NCBI RefSeq assembly: GCF_001439805.1
Contig: NZ_JYLK01000001.1
Coordinates: 62,001 to 126,000 of the forward strand
Length of the DNA stretch: 64,000 nucleotides
Reading direction: 5' to 3'
From: Pseudomonas trivialis
GTDB lineage: Bacteria; Pseudomonadota; Gammaproteobacteria; Pseudomonadales; Pseudomonadaceae
The notes beneath the pieces were generated by a model. It did no database searches. It had not been told where the DNA came from and saw nothing but the letters and a program-made list of their open reading frames with translations. This document shows positions 55,870 through 64,000 of the stretch, piece by piece; position 1 is the first letter of the stretch, and each line of letters starts with the position of its first letter. Made by a program: the position numbers and the translations under genes.

Positions 55870-55898
55870 TTGAATAGGGGCAGAACCGCCCCTATACT
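55870..55898 (+). promoter_or_regulatory. Promoter of the atp operon
   Basis: TTGAAT (55870-55875) and TATACT (55893-55898) are exactly 17 bases apart. The spacer holds an inverted repeat AGGGGC-AGAACC-GCCCCT (55876-55893), so a bound protein there would block RNA polymerase. Confidence 0.75.
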
Positions 55899-55972
55899 CT
55901 GCGCGCATTTTGTCGGCACAAATTATGCCAAGTTATTGATTTGCGGCAGCCGACCATTGAGGAGCAAGAGTG

Positions 55973-57266
<1,294 letters not shown>

Positions 57267-57384
57267 GACCAGCCTCGGCCAGTCTGATGTCCTTCCCGGT
57301 GAAACGGGAAGGTGGCCCCCAAGGGCTATGAAACGATTTGTTTTACCGCTTTAAAATCTAAAAAACCTAAACCATACGACGTAA

Positions 57385-57657
<273 letters not shown>

Positions 57658-57713
57658 TCACTCGACTTTTCGAGTGATTGGAGTGATGGACAACGAATGA
57701 GCGAGGTGTTGGC

Positions 57714-58184
57714 GTGAACATTAATGCAACCCTGATTGGCCAATCCGTTGCGTTCTTCATTTTTGTAGTGTTTTGCATGAAGTTCGTGTGGCCTCCGGTC
57801 ATCGCGGCTTTGCACGAACGTCAGAAGAAGATCGCGGATGGTTTGGACGCTGCCAGCCGTGCAGCTCGCGACCTGGAGTTGGCCCAAGAGAAAGTGGGTC
57901 ATCAACTGCGCGAAGCTAAAGCACAGGCAGCTGAAATCATTGAGCAAGCCAAGAAGCGCGGTAACCAGATCGTCGAAGAGGCTGTTGAAAAAGCCCGCGT
58001 CGAAGCTGACCGTGTGAAGGCTTCGGCTCATGCCGAGATCGAACAGGAACTGAACGGCGTCAAAGACGCGCTGCGTGCCCAACTGGGTGCTCTGGCGGTC
58101 GGCGGTGCGGAGAAGATCCTCGGTGCCACAATCGATCAAAACGCGCACGCGGAGCTGGTTAACAAACTGGCTGCTGAAATTTAA
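57714..58184 (+). CDS. atpF: ATP synthase F0 subunit b
   Basis: A 156-residue subunit with an N-terminal TM (about 5-25, [20 protein letters not shown]) and a long charged helix that forms the right-handed coiled-coil stalk. The start is GTG with a GAGGTG site at good spacing. The length equals E. coli AtpF. Confidence 0.97.
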   Translation: MNINATLIGQSVAFFIFVVFCMKFVWPPVIAALHERQKKIADGLDAASRAARDLELAQEKVGHQLREAKAQAAEIIEQAKKRGNQIVEEAVEKARVEADRVKASAHAEIEQELNGVKDALRAQLGALAVGGAEKILGATIDQNAHAELVNKLAAEI

Positions 58185-58196
58185 GCGAGGGCGATC

Positions 58197-58733
58197 ATGG
58201 CAGAACTGACCACGTTGGCTCGACCTTACGCTAAGGCAGCCTTCGAGCACGCCCAGGCCCACCAGCAACTGGCCTCTTGGTCAGCCATGCTCGGCCTGGC
58301 TGCAGCAGTGTCGCAAGATGACACCATGCAGCGCGTGCTCAAGGCCCCGCGCCTGACGAGCGCAGACAAGGCCGCCACTTTTATTGAAGTGTGCGGCGAC
58401 AAGTTTGATGTGAAAGTGCAGAACTTCATCAACGTCGTTGCCGAAAACGACCGTCTCCCGCTTCTGCCGGAGATTGCCGCTCTGTTCGACCTGTACAAGG
58501 CCGAACAAGAGAAATCGGTAGACGTTGAAGTCACCAGTGCTTTCGCATTGAACCAAGAACAGCAAGACAAACTCGCCAAGGTTCTCAGTGCACGACTCGA
58601 CCGGGAAGTGCGCCTGCAAGTTGCGGAAGACAGGTCCCTCATTGGGGGCATTGTCATTCGCGCCGGCGACCTGGTTATCGATGGCTCGGTTCGCGGCAAA
58701 CTCGCGAGCCTTGCCGAAGCATTGAAATCTTGA
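58197..58733 (+). CDS. atpH: ATP synthase F1 subunit delta
   Basis: A 178-residue stator subunit that links F1 to subunit b. Family features are [13 protein letters not shown] at the start and the C-terminal [21 protein letters not shown] and [25 protein letters not shown]. It lies 12 bases after atpF and 21 before atpA. Confidence 0.96.
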   Translation: MAELTTLARPYAKAAFEHAQAHQQLASWSAMLGLAAAVSQDDTMQRVLKAPRLTSADKAATFIEVCGDKFDVKVQNFINVVAENDRLPLLPEIAALFDLYKAEQEKSVDVEVTSAFALNQEQQDKLAKVLSARLDREVRLQVAEDRSLIGGIVIRAGDLVIDGSVRGKLASLAEALKS

Positions 58734-58754
58734 GTTTGAAGGGGCAGCAGAGCA

Positions 58755-60299
58755 ATGCAGCAACTCAATCCTTCCGAAATAAGTGAAATTATCAAGGGCC
58801 GCATCGACAAGCTCGATGTGACCTCCCAAGCCCGTAACGAAGGCACTGTCGTCAGCGTATCTGACGGCATCGTGCGGATTCACGGTCTGGCCGACGTTAT
58901 GTACGGCGAGATGATCGAGTTTCCGGGCGGCGTCTACGGTATGGCCCTCAACCTGGAGCAAGACTCCGTAGGTGCCGTTGTATTGGGCGCGTACACCAGT
59001 CTGGCCGAAGGCATGAGCGCCAAGTGCACAGGCCGCATCCTCGAAGTTCCGGTTGGTAAGGAACTGCTGGGCCGCGTAGTCGACGCACTGGGTAACCCTG
59101 TTGACGGCAAAGGTCCACTGGGCAACACCTTGACCGACGCGGTCGAGAAAGTTGCTCCAGGCGTGATCTGGCGCAAGTCGGTAGACCAGCCTGTACAGAC
59201 TGGCTACAAGGCTGTCGATGCCATGATCCCGGTCGGCCGTGGCCAGCGTGAGCTGATCATCGGTGACCGTCAGATCGGTAAAACCGCTCTGGCGATCGAC
59301 GCGATCATCAACCAGAAGAACAGCGGCATTTTCTGCGTCTACGTCGCCATCGGTCAGAAGCAATCGACCATCGCCAACGTGGTTCGCAAGCTGGAAGAAA
59401 ACGGCGCCCTGGCCAACACGATCATCGTGGCTGCCAGTGCGTCGGAATCTCCTGCGCTGCAATTCCTGGCACCGTACTCCGGTTGCACCATGGGTGAATT
59501 CTTCCGCGACCGCGGTGAAGACGCGCTGATCGTTTATGACGATCTGTCCAAGCAAGCAGTGGCTTACCGCCAGATTTCCCTGCTGCTGCGCCGTCCACCA
59601 GGCCGTGAAGCTTACCCAGGCGACGTGTTCTATCTCCACTCCCGTCTGCTGGAGCGCGCTTCCCGCGTTTCGGAAGAGTACGTAGAGAAGTTCACCAACG
59701 GCGCAGTGACCGGCAAAACCGGTTCCCTGACCGCACTGCCGATCATCGAAACCCAGGCTGGCGACGTTTCCGCGTTCGTTCCGACCAACGTGATTTCCAT
59801 CACCGACGGTCAGATCTTCCTGGAATCGGCCATGTTCAACTCCGGGATTCGTCCTGCAGTGAACGCCGGTGTTTCGGTATCCCGTGTGGGTGGTGCCGCT
59901 CAGACCAAGATCATCAAGAAGCTCTCCGGTGGTATCCGTACCGCTCTGGCTCAGTACCGTGAACTGGCGGCATTCGCCCAGTTCGCGTCTGACCTGGACG
60001 AAGCGACCCGTAAGCAACTTGAGCATGGTCAGCGCGTTACCGAGCTGATGAAGCAGAAGCAATACGCCCCGATGTCGATCGCTGACATGGCGTTGTCGCT
60101 GTATGCCGCTGAGCGTGGGTTCCTGACCGACGTTGAAATCGCCAAGGTCGGCAGCTTTGAACAAGCGCTGATTGCTTACTTCAACCGCGATCACGCCGAA
60201 TTGATGGCGAAGATCAACGTGAAGGGTGACTTCAATGACGATATCGACGCTGGCATGAAAGCCGGTATCGAGAAGTTCAAGGCCACCCAAACCTGGTAA
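58755..60299 (+). CDS. atpA: ATP synthase F1 subunit alpha
   Basis: A 514-residue non-catalytic nucleotide-binding subunit. The P-loop is [14 protein letters not shown] (Ile in place of the more usual Thr), and the family signature [14 protein letters not shown] is present. It forms the hexamer with beta. Confidence 0.98.
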   Translation: MQQLNPSEISEIIKGRIDKLDVTSQARNEGTVVSVSDGIVRIHGLADVMYGEMIEFPGGVYGMALNLEQDSVGAVVLGAYTSLAEGMSAKCTGRILEVPVGKELLGRVVDALGNPVDGKGPLGNTLTDAVEKVAPGVIWRKSVDQPVQTGYKAVDAMIPVGRGQRELIIGDRQIGKTALAIDAIINQKNSGIFCVYVAIGQKQSTIANVVRKLEENGALANTIIVAASASESPALQFLAPYSGCTMGEFFRDRGEDALIVYDDLSKQAVAYRQISLLLRRPPGREAYPGDVFYLHSRLLERASRVSEEYVEKFTNGAVTGKTGSLTALPIIETQAGDVSAFVPTNVISITDGQIFLESAMFNSGIRPAVNAGVSVSRVGGAAQTKIIKKLSGGIRTALAQYRELAAFAQFASDLDEATRKQLEHGQRVTELMKQKQYAPMSIADMALSLYAAERGFLTDVEIAKVGSFEQALIAYFNRDHAELMAKINVKGDFNDDIDAGMKAGIEKFKATQTW

Positions 60300-60349
60300 G
60301 CCGCAGCGGGAGCCGCAAGGTTCCCGCTTGCTAACCTGATAGGTGTTAC

Positions 60350-61210
60350 ATGGCAGGCGCAAAAGAGATTCGCAGTAAGATTGCGAGCATCAAAAGCACG
60401 CAAAAGATTACCAGCGCCATGGAAAAAGTGGCGGTGAGCAAAATGCGCAAGGCACAAATGCGCATGGCTGCCAGCCGTCCTTATGCGGAGCGTATCCGCC
60501 AGGTAATTGGGCATCTGGCCAACGCCAACCCGGAATACCGCCACCCGTTCATGATCGACCGCGCCGTAAAGCGTGTGGGTTATGTGGTAGTGAGCAGTGA
60601 CCGTGGTTTGTGCGGTGGTCTGAATACCAACCTGTTCAAGGCCCTGGTCAAGGACATGGCGGTAAACCGCGAAAACGGCGTCGAGATCGATCTGTGTGTG
60701 GTGGGTAGCAAGGGTGCGGCCTTTTTCCGCAACTTCGGCGGTAACGTCGTTGCAGCTATCAGCCATTTGGGTGAAGAGCCGTCGATCAACGATTTGATCG
60801 GCAGTGTGAAGGTGATGCTCGATGCATACCTGGAAGGCCGGATTGACCGCCTCTCCGTGGTATCCAACAAGTTCATCAACACCATGACCCAGCAGCCAAC
60901 CGTGGAGCAATTGATTCCACTGGTGGCGACTCCGGATCAGGAACTCAAGCACCACTGGGACTACCTCTACGAACCAGACGCCAAAGAGCTGCTTGACGGC
61001 TTGATGGTGCGCTACGTGGAGTCGCAGGTGTACCAGGCGGTGGTCGAGAACAACGCAGCTGAACAAGCGGCGCGGATGATCGCGATGAAAAACGCTACCG
61101 ATAACGCCGGTGATCTGATCAGCGATTTGCAGCTGATCTACAACAAGGCGCGTCAGGCTGCGATCACCCAAGAGATCTCGGAAATCGTCGGCGGCGCTGC
61201 CGCGGTTTAA
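60350..61210 (+). CDS. atpG: ATP synthase F1 subunit gamma
   Basis: A 286-residue central-shaft subunit made mainly of two long helices, [20 protein letters not shown] at the start and a C-terminal helix with [19 protein letters not shown]. Both conserved termini are intact. Confidence 0.97.
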   Translation: MAGAKEIRSKIASIKSTQKITSAMEKVAVSKMRKAQMRMAASRPYAERIRQVIGHLANANPEYRHPFMIDRAVKRVGYVVVSSDRGLCGGLNTNLFKALVKDMAVNRENGVEIDLCVVGSKGAAFFRNFGGNVVAAISHLGEEPSINDLIGSVKVMLDAYLEGRIDRLSVVSNKFINTMTQQPTVEQLIPLVATPDQELKHHWDYLYEPDAKELLDGLMVRYVESQVYQAVVENNAAEQAARMIAMKNATDNAGDLISDLQLIYNKARQAAITQEISEIVGGAAAV

Positions 61211-62614
<1,404 letters not shown>

Positions 62615-62658
62615 TCCTGGCGCCCGGCGACGGGCGCTCATCAGGTTGAGGCAATCAG

Positions 62659-63075
62659 ATGGCTATGACAGTCCATTGCGATATCGTCAGCGCGGAAGGG
62701 GAAATCTTCTCCGGTCTGGTAGAAATGGTGATTGCACACGGCGAACTCGGTGACCTGGGTATTGCCATGGGCCACGCGCCGTTGATCACCAGCTTGAAGC
62801 CAGGTCCGATCACGCTGACCAAGCAAGGCGGGGAACGTGAGGTGTTTTACATCTCGGGTGGTTTCCTCGAGGTTCAGCCGAACATGGTCAAAGTACTTGC
62901 CGACACTGTGCAACGTGCTGGCGACCTGGATGAAGCCTCCGCTCAGGAAGCCGTCAAGGCTGCCGAGAAGGCGCTGAACGAAAAAGGCGCAGACTTCGAC
63001 TACAGCGCTGCTGCAGTCCGTCTGGCCGAAGCCGCAGCCCAGCTGCGGACGCTCCAGCAGATCCGCAGGAAGTAA
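62659..63075 (+). CDS. atpC: ATP synthase F1 subunit epsilon
   Basis: A 138-residue subunit with an N-terminal beta sandwich ([15 protein letters not shown] and [19 protein letters not shown]) and two C-terminal helices that can inhibit ATP hydrolysis. It ends the operon before the terminator at 63110. Confidence 0.97.
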   Translation: MAMTVHCDIVSAEGEIFSGLVEMVIAHGELGDLGIAMGHAPLITSLKPGPITLTKQGGEREVFYISGGFLEVQPNMVKVLADTVQRAGDLDEASAQEAVKAAEKALNEKGADFDYSAAAVRLAEAAAQLRTLQQIRRK

Positions 63076-63109
63076 GCGGCCACGCCGTAATGCTTATGCG
63101 TGATTGATT

Positions 63110-63138
63110 AAAAAGGGTAGCCTCGGCTACCCTTTTTC
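63110..63138 (+). terminator. Intrinsic terminator of the atp operon
   Basis: AAAAGGGTAGC-CTCG-GCTACCCTTTT is a perfect 11-base stem followed by Ts. Confidence 0.92.
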
Positions 63139-63196
63139 TTTTTTGCAAAACACTTCTCTGGTCTGAACCCGGACCGCCCAGGATTGGTAGCCATTC

Positions 63197-64000
63197 ATGT
63201 CTCTTGAAATCGTCATTCTCGCCGCAGGCCAGGGCACACGCATGCGCTCCGCCCTGCCCAAGGTGCTGCATCCGGTCGCCGGCAACTCCATGCTCGGCCA
63301 TGTTATCCACAGTGCCCGGCAGCTGGACCCGCAACGTATCCATGTAGTGATCGGTCACGGCGCCGATGCGGTGCGCGAGCGCCTGGCGGCGGATGACCTC
63401 AATTTCGTGTTGCAAGACAAACAACTCGGCACCGGCCACGCCACTGCCCAGGCGGTGCCGTTCATCACCGCCGACACTGTGCTGATCCTCTATGGCGACG
63501 TGCCGCTGATCGAAGTCGAAACCCTGCAACGCCTGCTCAAGCACGTAGTGCCTGGCCAGATGGGCCTGCTTACCGTGGAGCTGGACGACCCCACCGGCTA
63601 TGGACGCATTGTGCGCAACGCCGACGGCAAGGTTGCCGCCATCGTTGAACACAAGGACGCCAGCGAAGCGCAGCGCGCCATCACCGAAGGCAACACCGGG
63701 ATCATGGCGGTGCCGGCCAATCGCTTGGCGGACTGGATGAGCCGCTTGTCCAACAACAACACTCAGGGCGAGTACTACCTCACCGACGTTATCGAGATGG
63801 CCGTGAGCGATAGCCTGGTAGTTGCCACCGAGCAGCCCCACGACCCGATGGAAGTGCAGGGCGCCAATGACCGCAAGCAATTGGCAGAGCTGGAGCGTCA
63901 CTATCAGTTGCGCGAAGGCCGCCGCCTCATGGCTCAAGGCGTCACCCTGCGCGACCCGGCCCGTTTCGATGTACGCGGTGACGTCACCGTGGGCCGCGAC
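63197..64000 (+). CDS. glmU: Bifunctional GlmU, N-terminal part (cut by window edge)
   Basis: The first 268 residues of the bifunctional enzyme that makes UDP-GlcNAc. The uridyltransferase domain is complete ([46 protein letters not shown]). The start of the left-handed beta-helix acetyltransferase domain is visible at the right edge. A perfect DnaA box lies in it (63303-63311). It follows the atp terminator by about 60 bases. Confidence 0.96.
   Translation, partial: MSLEIVILAAGQGTRMRSALPKVLHPVAGNSMLGHVIHSARQLDPQRIHVVIGHGADAVRERLAADDLNFVLQDKQLGTGHATAQAVPFITADTVLILYGDVPLIEVETLQRLLKHVVPGQMGLLTVELDDPTGYGRIVRNADGKVAAIVEHKDASEAQRAITEGNTGIMAVPANRLADWMSRLSNNNTQGEYYLTDVIEMAVSDSLVVATEQPHDPMEVQGANDRKQLAELERHYQLREGRRLMAQGVTLRDPARFDVRGDVTVGRD

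Noticed and set aside
58281..60362. A 693-codon open frame on the minus strand opposite atpH-atpA.
   Set aside because: It is a mirror of strongly conserved plus-strand genes in GC-rich DNA, has no family features and spans two genes.

Overview
The window is a chromosomal origin region from a fluorescent Pseudomonas, most likely the P. fluorescens group. The evidence is the order dnaA-dnaN-recF-gyrB on one side of a DnaA-box-rich gap and rpmH-rnpA-yidD-yidC-mnmE-mnmG-rsmG-parA-parB-atp on the other, the P. aeruginosa-like order from trkA to aroE, TrpI beside trpBA, and many small GC-rich palindromes typical of this group (core close to GGGAGGGGGCTTGCTCCC). Almost all of it is core genome. I see no rRNA, tRNA, CRISPR array, prophage, transposase or integrase.

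Layout. (1) 1-11006: prlC (cut by the window edge), a gamma-carbonic anhydrase-like protein, an HAD phosphatase, a lipoprotein aminopeptidase, small envelope and stress genes (two DUF1161 paralogs, osmC, dodecin, a DUF883 protein), a luciferase-like oxidoreductase, and trpI divergent from trpBA. (2) 11007-21057: catabolic genes. These are a galactonate operon (dgoK-dgoA-dgoD-transporter, minus strand) and a choline-O-sulfate locus (LysR regulator divergent from betC, an orphan choline-binding protein and a SulP transporter). (3) 21082-37298: housekeeping genes aroE-hemF, qor, tsaC, dprA, a LysM-less relative of an exported LysM protein, def-fmt-rsmB-trkA, htrB, tag, glyQS, gmhB and plsC. (4) 37299-40320: a divergent two-component pair lying between plsC and gyrB, whose histidine kinase has lost most of its CHASE2 sensor domain. 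(5) 40321-46529: gyrB, recF, dnaN and dnaA on the minus strand, with three parS-like 16-mers. (6) 46530-47114: the probable oriC, with four perfect DnaA boxes and an AT-rich stretch. (7) 47115-63075: rpmH through the complete atpIBEFHAGDC operon, all on the plus strand, followed by the start of glmU at 63197, which the window edge cuts.

Genes on both sides of oriC are transcribed away from it. ParA and ParB are encoded about 8-9 kb to the right of oriC, and their likely parS targets lie 3-7 kb to its left. A second DnaA-box and AT-rich cluster lies upstream of mnmG (gidA), the gene that borders oriC in Escherichia coli. By eye I count 18 perfect TTATCCACA 9-mers in the window, against about 0.5 expected by chance. 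No wholly new system stands out. The best leads are the truncated CHASE2 kinase with its dyad-rich promoter region, the second origin-like cluster, the LysM-less exported protein, and several palindromic or tandem-repeat promoter elements.
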